Source of the DNA: Auanema rhodensis | Taxonomy: Eukaryota; Nematoda; Chromadorea; Rhabditida; Rhabditidae | Length of the DNA stretch: 64,000 nt | Assembly: GCA_964057225.1 (NCBI GenBank) | Contig: OZ059898.1 | Coordinates: 18,639,267 to 18,703,266, forward strand | Direction: 5' to 3' | Part shown: positions 41,225 through 53,208 of the stretch, piece after piece | Layout: each line of letters begins with the position of its first letter | Numbering within the stretch: the stretch's first letter is position 1 | The notes under the pieces: generated by a model | Told to the model about the DNA's origin: nothing | Databases searched by the model: none | The model's input: only the letters and a program-made list of their open reading frames with translations | Translations under genes and position numbers: made by a program

Positions 41225-42118
41225 TGTAACTCGCTTCACGTGAAAGATAAAGAGATGCGGTTTTCAAAATTAGATTCCCCATGTTTATATTAGTCTAAAA
41301 ACAAATTTTTATTGATATTGGTGCATGGCAACCATGACTTTAAAATCTACGTGTACTTTAATTTATGCTAATTAAGTGTACACATGATGTGCACTCGGTA
41401 TGTAACTCGCTTCACGTGAAAGATAAAGAGATGCGGTTTTCAAAATTAGATTCCCCATGTTTATATTAGTCTAAAAACAAATTTTTATTGATATTGGTGC
41501 ATGGTAACCATGACTTTGAAATTTACGTGAACTTTAATTTATGCTAATTAAGTGTACACGTGATGTGCACTTGGTATGTAACTCGCTTCACGTGAAAGAT
41601 AAAGAGATGCGGTTTTCAAAATTAGATTCCTCATGTCCATATTAGTCTAAAAACGAATTTTTATTGATATTGATGCATGGTAACCATGACTTTGAAATTT
41701 ACGTGAACTTTAATTTATGCTTATTAAGTGTACACGTGATGTGCACTTGGTATGTAACTCGCTTCACGTGAAAGATAAAGAGATGCGGTTTTCAAAATTA
41801 GGTTCCCCATGTCCATATTAGTCTAAAAACAAATTTTTGTTGATATTGGTGGATGGTAACCATGACTTTCAAATTTACGTGAACTTCAATTTATGCTAAT
41901 TAAGTGTACACGTGATGTGCACTTGGTATGTAACTCGCTTCGCGTCAACGATAAAGAGATGCGGTTTTCAAAATTAGATTCCCCATGTCCATATTAGTCT
42001 AAAAACAAATTTTTATTAATATTGGTGCATGGTAACCATGACTTTGAAATTTACGTGAACTTTAATTTATGCTAATTAAGTGTACACGTGATGTGCACTT
42101 GGTATGTAACTCGCTTCA
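41225..42118 (+). repeat. 13-monomer recurrence, copy 1 (matches 43513-44406)
   Basis: Anchored by the CCTC/CGAAT/TGATG monomer (41629 against 43917), the following GCTTATT monomer and the CGCGTCAACG monomer (41941 against 44229), all 2,288 bp apart. The match fails at 41224 (GGTTTGTAAC against GGTATGTAAC) and ends at 42119, where copy 1 reads TTCATGTG and copy 2 reads TTCACGTG because of the inserted 3-monomer duplication. The TTCATGTG/GATTTAGC monomer follows at 42119 and reappears at 44935, at an offset of 2,816 (13 + 3 monomers). Confidence 0.85.
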
Positions 42119-43778
42119 TGTGAAAGATAAAGAGATGCGGTTTTCAAAATTAGATTTAGCATGTCCATATTAGTCTAAAAACAAATTTTTATTGATATTG
42201 GTGCATGGTAACCATGACTTTGAAATTTACGTGAACTTTAATTTATGCTAATTAAGTGTACACGTGATGTGCACTTGGTATGTAACTCGCTTCACGTGAA
42301 AGATAAAGAGATGCGGTTTTCAAAATTAGATTCCCGATGTCCATATTAGTCTAAAAACAAATTTTTATTGATATTGGTGCATGGCAACCATGACTTTAAA
42401 ATTTACGTGTACTTTAATTTATGCTAATTAAGTGTACACATGATGTGCACTTGGTATGTAACTCGCTTCACGTGAAAGATAAAGTGATGCGGTTTTCAAA
42501 ATTACATTCCGCATGTCCATATTAGTCTAAAAACAAATTTTTATTGATATTGGTGCATGGCAACCATGACTTTAAAATTTACGTGTACTTTAATTTATGC
42601 TAATTAAGTGTACACGTGAAGTGCACTTGGTATGTAACTCGCTTCACGTGAAAGATAAAGAGATGCGGTTTTCAAAATTAGATTCCCCATGTCCATATTA
42701 GTCTAAAAACAAATTTTTATCGATATTGGTGCATGGTAACCATGACTTTGAAATTTACGTGAACTTTAATTTATGCTAATTAAGTGTACACATGATGTGC
42801 ACTCGGTATGTAACTCGCTTCACGTGAAAGATAAAGAGATGCGGTTTTCAAAATTAGATTCCCGATGTCCATATTAGTCTAAAAACAAATTTTTATTGAT
42901 ATTGGTGCATGGTAACCATGACTTTGAAATTTACGTGAACTTTAATTTATGCTAATTAAGTGTACACGTGATGTGCACTTGGTATGTAACTCGCTTCACG
43001 TGAAAGATAAAGAGATGCGGTTTTCAAAATTAGATTCCCCATGTTTATATTAGTCTAAAAACAAATTTTTATTGATATTGGTGCATGGCAACCATGACTT
43101 TAAAATCTACGTGTACTTTAATTTATGCTAATTAAGTGTACACATGATGTGCACTCGGTATGTAACTCGCTTCACGTGAAAGATAAAGAGATGCGGTTTT
43201 CAAAATTAGATTCCCCATGTTTATATTAGTCTAAAAACAAATTTTTATTGATATTGGTGCATGGTAACCATGACTTTGAAATTTACGTGAACTTTAATTT
43301 ATGCTAATTAAGTGTACACGTGATGTGCACTTGGTTTGTAACTCGCTTCACGTGAAAGATAAAGAGATGCGGTTTTCAAAATTAGATTCCCCATGTTCAT
43401 ATTAGTCTAAAAACAAATTTTTATTGATATTGGTGCATGGTAACCATGACTTTGAAATTTACGTGAACTTTAATTTATGCTAATTAAGTGTACACGTGAT
43501 GTGCACTTGGTATGTAACTCGCTTCACGTGAAAGATAAAGAGATGCGGTTTTCAAAATTAGATTCCCCATGTTTATATTAGTCTAAAAACAAATTTTTAT
43601 TGATATTGGTGCATGGCAACCATGACTTTAAAATCTACGTGTACTTTAATTTATGCTAATTAAGTGTACACATGATGTGCACTCGGTATGTAACTCGCTT
43701 CACGTGAAAGATAAAGAGATGCGGTTTTCAAAATTAGATTCCCCATGTTTATATTAGTCTAAAAACAAATTTTTATTG

Positions 43779-44934
43779 ATATTGGTGCATGGTAACCATG
43801 ACTTTGAAATTTACGTGAACTTTAATTTATGCTAATTAAGTGTACACGTGATGTGCACTTGGTATGTAACTCGCTTCACGTGAAAGATAAAGAGATGCGG
43901 TTTTCAAAATTAGATTCCTCATGTCCATATTAGTCTAAAAACGAATTTTTATTGATATTGATGCATGGTAACCATGACTTTGAAATTTACGTGAACTTTA
44001 ATTTATGCTTATTAAGTGTACACGTGATGTGCACTTGGTATGTAACTCGCTTCACGTGAAAGATAAAGAGATGCGGTTTTCAAAATTAGGTTCCCCATGT
44101 CCATATTAGTCTAAAAACAAATTTTTGTTGATATTGGTGGATGGTAACCATGACTTTCAAATTTACGTGAACTTCAATTTATGCTAATTAAGTGTACACG
44201 TGATGTGCACTTGGTATGTAACTCGCTTCGCGTCAACGATAAAGAGATGCGGTTTTCAAAATTAGATTCCCCATGTCCATATTAGTCTAAAAACAAATTT
44301 TTATTAATATTGGTGCATGGTAACCATGACTTTGAAATTTACGTGAACTTTAATTTATGCTAATTAAGTGTACACGTGATGTGCACTTGGTATGTAACTC
44401 GCTTCACGTGAAAGATAAAGAGATGCGGTTTTCAAAATTAGATTCCTCATGTCCATATTAGTCTAAAAACGAATTTTTATTGATATTGATGCATGGTAAC
44501 CATGACTTTGAAATTTACGTGAACTTTAATTTATGCTTATTAAGTGTACACGTGATGTGCACTTGGTATGTAACTCGCTTCACGTGAAAGATAAAGAGAT
44601 GCGGTTTTCAAAATTAGGTTCCCCATGTCCATATTAGTCTAAAAACAAATTTTTGTTGATATTGGTGGATGGTAACCATGACTTTCAAATTTACGTGAAC
44701 TTCAATTTATGCTAATTAAGTGTACACGTGATGTGCACTTGGTATGTAACTCGCTTCGCGTCAACGATAAAGAGATGCGGTTTTCAAAATTAGATTCCCC
44801 ATGTCCATATTAGTCTAAAAACAAATTTTTATTAATATTGGTGCATGGTAACCATGACTTTGAAATTTACGTGAACTTTAATTTATGCTAATTAAGTGTA
44901 CACGTGATGTGCACTTGGTATGTAACTCGCTTCA
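43779..44934 (+). repeat. Local 3-monomer tandem duplication (528 bp)
   Basis: Bases 43779-44406 match 44307-44934 at an offset of 528 (3 x 176). The unit is the CCTC/CGAAT/TGATG monomer, a GCTTATT monomer with GGTTCC and GGATGG, and a CGCGTCAACG/TTATTAATATT monomer. The parallel block at 41.6-42.1 kb holds this trio once, so the duplication happened after the 13-monomer copy was made. It is a clean example of short unequal exchange or slippage inside a larger unit. Confidence 0.9.
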
Positions 44935-46345
44935 TGTGAAAGATAAAGAGATGCGGTTTTCAAAATTAGATTTAGCATGTCCATATTAGTCTAAAAACAA
45001 ATTTTTATTGATATTGGTGCATGGTAACCATGACTTTGAAATTTACGTGAACTTTAATTTATGCTAATTAAGTGTACACGTGATGTGCACTTGGTATGTA
45101 ACTCGCTTCACGTGAAAGATAAAGAGATGCGGTGTTCAAAATTAGATTCCCCATGTCCATATTAGTCGAAAAACAAATTTTTATTGATATTGGTGCATGG
45201 TAACCATGACTTTGAAATTTACGTGAACTTTAATTTATGCTAATTAAATGTACACGTGATGTGCACTTGGTATGTAACTCGCTTCACGTGAAAGATAAAG
45301 AGATGCGGTTTTCAAAATTAGATTCCCCATGTCCATATTAGTCTAAAAACAAATTTTTATCGATATTGGTGCATGGTAACCATGACTTTGAAATTTACGT
45401 GAACTTTAATTTATGCTAATTAAGTGTACACATGATGTGCACTCGGTATGTAACTCGCTTCACGTGAAAGATAAAGAGATGCGGTTTTCAAAATTAGATT
45501 CCGCATGTCCATATTAGTCTAAAAACAAATTTTTATTGATATTGGTGCATGGTAACCATGACTTTGAAATTTACGTGAACTTTAATTTATGCTAATTAAG
45601 TGTACACGTGATGTGCACTTGGTATGTAACTCGCTTCACGTGAAAGATAAAGAGATGCGGTTTTCAAAATTAGATTCCCCATGTTTATATTAGTCTAAAA
45701 ACAAATTTTTATTGATATTGGTGCATGGCAACCATGACTTTAAAATCTACGTGTACTTTAATTTATGCTAATAAGTGTACACATGATGTGCACTCGGTAT
45801 GTAACTCGCTTCACGTGAAAGATAAAGAGATGCGGTTTTCAAAATTAGATTCCGCATGTCCATATTAGTCTAAAAACAAATTTTTATTGATATTGGTGCA
45901 TGGTAACCATGACTTTGAAATTTACGTGAACTTTAATTTATGCTAATTAAGTGTACACGTGATGTGCACTTGGTATGTAACTCGCTTCACGTGAAAGATA
46001 AAGAAATGCGGTTTTCAAAATTAGATTCCCCATGTTTATATTAGTCTAAAAACAAATTTTTATTGATATTGGTGCATGGCAACCATGACTTTAAAATCTA
46101 CGTGTACTTTAATTTATGCTAATTAAGTGTACACATGATGTGCACTTGGTATGTAACTCGCTTAACGTGAAAGATAAAGAGATGCGGTTTTCAAAATTAG
46201 ATTCCCCATGTTTATATTAGTCTAAAAACAAATTTTTATTGATATTGGTGCATGGCAACCATGACTTTAAAATCTACGTGTACTTTAATTTATGCTAATT
46301 AAGTGTACACATGATGTGCACTTGGTATGTAACTCGCTTCACGTG
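44935..46345 (+). repeat. Transition monomers between two array domains
   Basis: Eight monomers with private changes, including GGTGTTCAAAATTAG near 45133, GTCGAAAAAC near 45167, GCTAATTAAATG near 45242, AAGAAATGCGG near 46003 and CTTAACGTG near 46161. The last monomers with the full ATGTTTAT/CAACC/CTACGTGTAC combination lie at about 45.7-46.3 kb. The first of the window's two one-base deletions is at about 45771. The array is otherwise continuous. Confidence 0.8.
45767..45775 (+). other. Single-base deletion GCTAATAAG, first occurrence
   Basis: The usual GCTAATTAAG lacks one T. Later monomer starts fall back to one base late (for example 45938). The identical deletion occurs at 52982-52990 in a monomer whose neighbours match this one, so it is best read as a single event copied with its block. 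Confidence 0.92.
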
Positions 46346-49300
46346 AAAGATAAAGAGATGCGGTTTTCAAAATTAGATTCCTCATGTCCATATTAGTCTA
46401 AAAACAAATTTTTATTGATATTGGTGCATGGTAACCATGACTTTGAAATTTACGTGAACTTTAATTTATGCTAATTAAGTGTACACGTGATGTGCACTTG
46501 GTATGTAACTCACTTCACGTGAAAGATAAAGAGATGCGGTTTTCAAAATTAGATTCCCCATGTCCATATTAGTCTAAAAACAAATTTTTGTTGATATTGG
46601 TGGATGGTAACCATGACTTTGAAATTTACGTGAACTTTAATTTATGCTAATTAAGTGTACACGTGATGTGCACTTGGTATGTAACTCGCTTCACGTGAAA
46701 GTTGAAGAGATGCGGTTTTCAAAATTAGGTTTCCCATGTCCATATTAGTCTAAAAACAAATTTTTGTTGATATTGGTGGATGGTAACCATGACTTTCAAA
46801 TTTACGTGAACTTTAATTTATGCTAATTAAGTGTACACATGATGTGCACTTGGTATGTAACTCGCTTCACGTCAAAGATAAAGAGATGCGGTTTTCAAAA
46901 ATAGATTTCGCATGTCCATATTAGTCTAAAAACAAATTTTTATTGATATTGGTGCATGGTAACCATGACTTTGAAATTTACGTGAACTTTAATTTATGCT
47001 AATTAAGTGTACACGTGATGTGCACTTGGTATGTAACTCGCTTCACGTGAAAGATGAAGAGATGCGGTTTTCAAAATTAGGTTCCCCATGTCCATATTAG
47101 TCTAAAAACAAATTTTTGTTGATATTGGTGGATGGTAACCATGACTTTCAAAATTACGTGAACTTCAATTTATGCTAATTAAGTGTACACGTGATGTGCA
47201 CTTGGTATGTAACTCGCTTCGCGTCAACGATAAAGAGATGCGGTTTTCAAAATTAGATTCCCCATGTCCATATTAGTCTAAAAACAAATTTTTATTGATA
47301 TTGGTGCATGGTAACCATGACTTTGAAATTTACGTGAACTTTAATTTATGCTAATTAAGTGTACACGTGATGTGCACTTGGTATGTAACTCGCTTCATGT
47401 GAAAGATAAAGAGATGCGGTTTTCAAAATTAGATTTAGCATGTCCATATTAGTCTAAAAACAAATTTTCATTGATATTGGTGCATGGTAACCATGACTTT
47501 GAAATTTACGTGAACTTTAATTTATGCTAATTAAGTGTACACGTGATGTGCACTTGGTATGTAACTCGCTTCACAAGAAAGATAAAGAGATGCGGTTTTC
47601 AAAATTAGATTCCCCATGTCCATATTAGTCTAAAAACAAATTTTTATTGATATTGGTGCATGGTAACCATGACTTTGAAATTTACGTGTACTTTAATTTA
47701 TGCTAATTAAGTGTACACATGATGTGCACTTGGTATGTAACTCGCTTCACGTCAAAGATAAAGAGATGCGGTTTTCAAAATTAGATTCCCCATGTCCATA
47801 TTAGTCTAAAAACAAATTTTTATTAATATTGGTGCATGGTAACCATGACTTTGAAATTTACGTGAACTTTAATTTATGCTTATTAAGTGTACACGTGATG
47901 TGCACTTGGTATGTAACTCGCTTCACGTGAAAGATAAAGGGATGCGGTTTTCAAAATTAGATTCCCCATGTCCATATTAGTCTAAAAACAAATTATTATT
48001 GATATTGGTGCATGGTAACCATGACTTTGAAATTTACGTGAACTTTAATTTATGCTAATTAAGTGTACACGTGATGTGCACTTGGTATGTAACTCGCTTC
48101 ACGTGAAAGATAAAGAGATGCGGTTTTCAAAATTAGATTCCCCATGTCCATATTAGTCTAAAAACAAATTTTTATTGATATTGGTGCATGGTAACCATGA
48201 CTTTGAAATTTACGTGAACTTTAATTTATGCTAATTAAGTGTACACATGATGTGCACTTGGTATGTAAATCGCTCCACGTCAAAGATAAAGAGATGCGGT
48301 TTTCAAAATTAGATTCCCCATGTCCATATTAGTCTAAAAACAAATTTTTATTAATATTGGTGCATGGTAACCATGACTTTGAAATTTACGTGAACTTTAA
48401 TTTATGCTTATTAAGTGTACACGTGATGTGCACTTGGTATGTAACTCGCTTCACGTGAAAGATAAAGGGATGCGGTTTTCAAAATTAGATTCCCCATGTC
48501 CATATTAGTCTAAAAACAATTTATTATTGATATTGGTGCATGGTAACCATGACTTTGAAATTTACGTGAACTTTAATTTATGCTAATTAAGTGTACACGT
48601 GATGTGCACTTGGTATGTAACTCGCTTCACGTGAAAGATAAAGAGATGCGGTTTTCAAAATTAGATTCCCCATGTCCATATTAGTCTAAAAACAAATTTT
48701 TATTGATATTGGTGCATGGTAACCACGATTTTGAAATTTACGTGAACTTTAATTTATGCTAATTAAATGTACACGTGATGTGCACTTGGTATGTAACTCG
48801 CTTCACGTGAAAGATAAAGAGATGCGGTTTTGAAAATTAGATTCCCCATGTCCATATTAGTCTAAAAACAAATTTTTATTGATATTGGTTCATGGTAACC
48901 ATGACTTTGAAATTTACGTGAACTTTAATTTATGCTAATTAAGTGTACACATGATGTGCACTTGGTATGTAACTCGCTTCACGTCAAAGATAAAGAGATG
49001 CGGTTTTCAAAATTAGATTCCCCATGTCCATATTAGTCTAAAAACAAATTTTTATTGATATTGGTGCATGGTAACCATGACTTTGAAATTTACGTGAACT
49101 TTAATTTATGCTAATTAAGTGTACACGTGATGTGCACTTGGTATGTAACTCGCTTCATGTGAAAGATAAAGAGATGCGGTTTTCAAAATTAGATTCCGCA
49201 TGTCCATATTAGTCTAAAAACAAATTTTTATTGATATTGGTGCATGGTAACCATGACTTTGAAATTTACGTGAACTTTAATTTATGCTAATTAAGTGTAC

Positions 49301-49854
49301 ACGTGATGTGCACTTGGTATGTAACTTGCTTCACGTGAAAGATAAAGAGATGCGGTTTTCAAAATTAGATTCCCCATGTCCATATTAGTCTAAAAACAAA
49401 TTTTTATTGATATTGGTGCATGGCAACCATGACTTTAAAATTTACGTGTACTTTAATTTATGCTAATTAAGTGTACACATGATGTGCACTTGGTATGTAA
49501 CTCGCTTCACGTGAAAGATAAAGTGATGCGGTTTTCAAAATTAGATTCCGCATGTCCATATTAGTCTAAAAACAAATTTTTATTGATATTGGTGCATGGC
49601 AACCATGATTTTAAAATTTACGTGTACTTTAATTTATTCTAATTAAGTGTACACATGATGTGCACTTGGTATGTAACTCGCTTCACGTGAAAGATAAAGT
49701 GATGCGGTTTTCAAAATTAGATTCCGCATGTCCATATTAGTCTAAAAACAAATTTTTATTGATATTGGTGCATGGCAACCATGACTTTAAAATTTACGTG
49801 TACTTTAATTTATGCTAATTAAGTGTACACATGATGTGCACTTGGTATGTAACT
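46346..49854 (+). repeat. 3.5-kb block repeated 39 monomers away, copy 1
   Basis: Matches 53209-56717 at an offset of 6,863, i.e. 39 x 176 minus one base because of the deletion near 52986. Shared private variants include CTCACTTC near 46510, AAAATAGATTTCG near 46888, TTCATGTG with GATTTAGC near 47397-47431, TTCACAAGAAAG near 47571, AATTATTATT near 47991, the CGCTCCACG monomer near 48272, AACAATTTATTATT near 48516, AACCACGATTTTG at 48721 and GTTCATGG near 48889. Mismatches seen: 46702 (GTTG against GATG), near 46963 (AACC against AATC), near 49028 (CAAATT against CAATTT) and near 49639 (TATTCT against TATGCT). The match fails on the left at 46345 (G against C). Confidence 0.9.
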
Positions 49855-50865
49855 TGCTTCACGTGAAAGATAAAGAGATGCGGTTTTCAAAATTAGATTC
49901 CCCATGTCCATATTAGTCTAAAAACAAATTTTTATTGATATTGGTGCATGGCAACCATGACTTTAAAATTTACGTGTACTTTAATTTATGCTAATTAAGT
50001 GTACACATGATGTGCACTTGGTATGTAACTCGCTTCACGTGAAAGATAAAGTGATGCGGTTTTCAAAATTAGATTCCGCATGTCCATATTAGTCTAAAAA
50101 CAAATTTTTATTGATATTGGTGCATGGCAACCATGATTTTAAAATTTACGTGTACTTTAATTTATTCTAATTAAGTGTACACATGATGTGCACTTGGTAT
50201 GTAACTCGCTTCACGTGAAAGATAAAGTGATGCGGTTTTCAAAATTAGATTCCGCATGTCCATATTAGTCTAAAAACAAATTTTTATTGATATTGGTGCA
50301 TGGCAACCATGACTTTAAAATTTACGTGTACTTTAATTTATGCTAATTAAGTGTACACATGATGTGCACTTGGTATGTAACTTGCTTCACGTGAAAGATA
50401 AAGAGATGCGGTTTTCAAAATTAGATTCCCCATGTCCATATTAGTCTAAAAACAAATTTTTATTGATATTGGTGCATGGCAACCATGACTTTAAAATTTA
50501 CGTGTACTTTAATTTATGCTAATTAAGTGTACACATGATGTGCACTTGGTATGTAACTCGCTTCACGTGAAAGATAAAGTGATGCGGTTTTCAAAATTAG
50601 ATTCCGCATGTCCATATTAGTCTAAAAACAAATTTTTATTGATATTGGTGCATGGCAACCATGATTTTAAAATTTACGTGTACTTTAATTTATTCTAATT
50701 AAGTGTACACATGATGTGCACTTGGTATGTAACTCGCTTCACGTGAAAGATAAAGTGATGCGGTTTTCAAAATTAGATTCCGCATGTCCATATTAGTCTA
50801 AAAACAAATTTTTATTGATATTGGTGCATGGCAACCATGACTTTAAAATTTACGTGTACTTTAAT
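49282..50865 (+). repeat. Triplicated 3-monomer unit (3 x 528 bp)
   Basis: Three consecutive units, 49282-49809, 49810-50337 and 50338-50865, have the same three-monomer order. The first monomer has GTAACTTGC and AAAGAGATG, the second has AAAGTGATG with AACCATGATTTT, and the third begins with TTCTAATT and has AAAGTGATG. The markers GTAACTTGC (49321, 49849, 50377) and TTATTCTAATT (near 49634, 50162, 50690) are each 528 bp apart. The first unit's opening monomer begins with CACGTG while the others have CACATG, which shows where the expansion entered. The equivalent place at about 51.9-52.5 kb holds the trio once. Confidence 0.92.
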
Positions 50866-50916
50866 TTATGCTAATTAAGTGTACACATGATGTGCACTTG
50901 GTATGTAACTCGCTTC

Positions 50917-52494
50917 ACGTCAAAGATAAAGAGATGCGGTTTTCAAAATTAGATTCCCCATGTCCATATTAGTCTAAAAACAAATTTTTATTAATATTGG
51001 TGCATGGTAACCATGACTTTGAAATTTACGTGAACTTTAATTTATGCTTATTAAGTGTACACGTGATGTGCACTTGGTATGTAACTCGCTTCACGTGAAA
51101 GATAAAGGGATGCGGTTTTCAAAATTAGATTCCCCATGTCCATATTAGTCTAAAAACAATTTATTATTGATATTGGTGCATGGTAACCATGACTTTGAAA
51201 TTTACGTGAACTTTAATTTATGCTAATTAAGTGTACACGTGATGTGCACTTGGTATGTAACTCGCTTCACGTGAAAGATAAAGAGATGCGGTTTTCAAAA
51301 TTAGATTCCCCATGTCCATATTAGTCTAAAAACAAATTTTTATTGATATTGGTGCATGGTAACCACGATTTTGAAATTTACGTGAACTTTAATTTATGCT
51401 AATTAAATGTACACGTGATGTGCACTTGGTATGTAACTCGCTTCACGTGAAAGATAAAGAGATGCGGTTTTGAAAATTAGATTCCCCATGTCCATATTAG
51501 TCTAAAAACAAATTTTTATTGATATTGGTTCATGGTAACCATGACTTTGAAATTTACGTGAACTTTAATTTATGCTAATTAAGTGTACACATGATGTGCA
51601 CTTGGTATGTAACTCGCTTCACGTCAAAGATAAAGAGATGCGGTTTTCAAAATTAGATTCCCCATGTCCATATTAGTCTAAAAACAAATTTTTATTGATA
51701 TTGGTGCATGGTAACCATGACTTTGAAATTTACGTGAACTTTAATTTATGCTAATTAAGTGTACACGTGATGTGCACTTGGTATGTAACTCGCTTCATGT
51801 GAAAGATAAAGAGATGCGGTTTTCAAAATTAGATTCCGCATGTCCATATTAGTCTAAAAACAAATTTTTATTGATATTGGTGCATGGTAACCATGACTTT
51901 GAAATTTACGTGAACTTTAATTTATGCTAATTAAGTGTACACGTGATGTGCACTTGGTATGTAACTTGCTTCACGTGAAAGATAAAGAGATGCGGTTTTC
52001 AAAATTAGATTCCCCATGTCCATATTAGTCTAAAAACAAATTTTTATTGATATTGGTGCATGGCAACCATGACTTTAAAATTTACGTGTACTTTAATTTA
52101 TGCTAATTAAGTGTACACATGATGTGCACTTGGTATGTAACTCGCTTCACGTGAAAGATAAAGTGATGCGGTTTTCAAAATTAGATTCCGCATGTCCATA
52201 TTAGTCTAAAAACAAATTTTTATTGATATTGGTGCATGGCAACCATGATTTTAAAATTTACGTGTACTTTAATTTATTCTAATTAAGTGTACACATGATG
52301 TGCACTTGGTATGTAACTCGCTTCACGTGAAAGATAAAGTGATGCGGTTTTCAAAATTAGATTCCGCATGTCCATATTAGTCTAAAAACAAATTTTTATT
52401 GATATTGGTGCATGGCAACCATGACTTTAAAATTTACGTGTACTTTAATTTATGCTAATTAAGTGTACACATGATGTGCACTTGGTATGTAACT
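50917..52494 (+). repeat. 15-monomer-offset copy of 48277-49854
   Basis: Matches 48277-49854 at an offset of 2,640 (15 x 176). No mismatch was noticed, and the match is bounded by CGCTCCACG against CGCTTCACG on the left and AACTTGC against AACTCGC on the right. It carries AACAATTTATTATT near 51156, AACCACGATTTTG at 51361, GTTTTGAAAATTAG near 51470 and GTTCATGG near 51529. Because 46346-49854 also has a copy at 53209-56717, this 1.58-kb segment exists three times in the window (third copy about 55140-56717). Confidence 0.9.
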
Positions 52495-53208
52495 CGCTTC
52501 ACGTCAAAGATAAAGAGATGCGGTTTTCAAAATTAGATTCCCCATGTCCATATTAGTCTAAAAACAAATTTTTATCAATATTGGTGCATGGTAACCATGA
52601 CTTTGAAATTTACGTGAACTTTAATTTATGCTTATTAAGTGTACACGTGATGTGCACTTGGTATGTAACTCGCTTCACGTGAAAGATAAAGGGATGCGGT
52701 TTTCAAAATTAGATTCCCCATGTCCATATTAGTCTAAAAACAAATTATTATTGATATTGGTGCATGGTAACCATGACTTTGAAATTTACGTGAACTTTAA
52801 TTTATGCTAATTAAGTGTACACGTGATGTGCACTTGGTATGTAACTCGCTTCACGTGAAAGATAAAGAGATGCGGTTTTCAAAATTAGATTCCCCATGTC
52901 CATATTAGTCTAAAAACAAATTTTTATTGATATTGGTGCATGGCAACCATGACTTTAAAATCTACGTGTACTTTAATTTATGCTAATAAGTGTACACATG
53001 ATGTGCACTCGGTATGTAACTCGCTTCACGTGAAAGATAAAGAGATGCGGTTTTCAAAATTAGATTCCGCATGTCCATATTAGTCTAAAAACAAATTTTT
53101 ATTGATATTGGTGCATGGTAACCATGACTTTGAAATTTACGTGAACTTTAATTTATGCTAATTAAGTGTACACGTGATGTGCACTTGGTATGTAACTCGC
53201 TTCACGTC
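52495..53208 (+). repeat. Junction monomers before the 39-monomer-offset copy
   Basis: Four monomers lead from the 15-monomer copy into the 53209 copy. They include a TTATCAATATT variant near 52573, an AATTATTATT monomer, a monomer ending in TTTAAAATCTACGTGTAC but lacking the usual ATGTTTAT (an apparent hybrid of two monomer types), and the monomer with the one-base deletion at 52986. Between the two deletion-bearing monomers the offset is 41 monomers, whereas it is 39 downstream. Two monomers present near 45.9-46.3 kb are therefore missing here. Confidence 0.82.
52982..52990 (+). other. Single-base deletion GCTAATAAG, second occurrence
   Basis: Same lost T as at 45767-45775, again followed by an ACTCGG/CCGC monomer. 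It returns the array to its original register: monomer starts are again at 1 + 176n (for example 53153). Shared position and neighbours argue for common descent. Confidence 0.92.

Noticed and set aside
49282-50865. Transposon-derived or foreign sequence behind the distinct AAAGTGATG/TTCTAATT monomers
   Set aside because: These are ordinary monomers in register with only a few substitutions. There are no terminal repeats, target duplications or extra bases.
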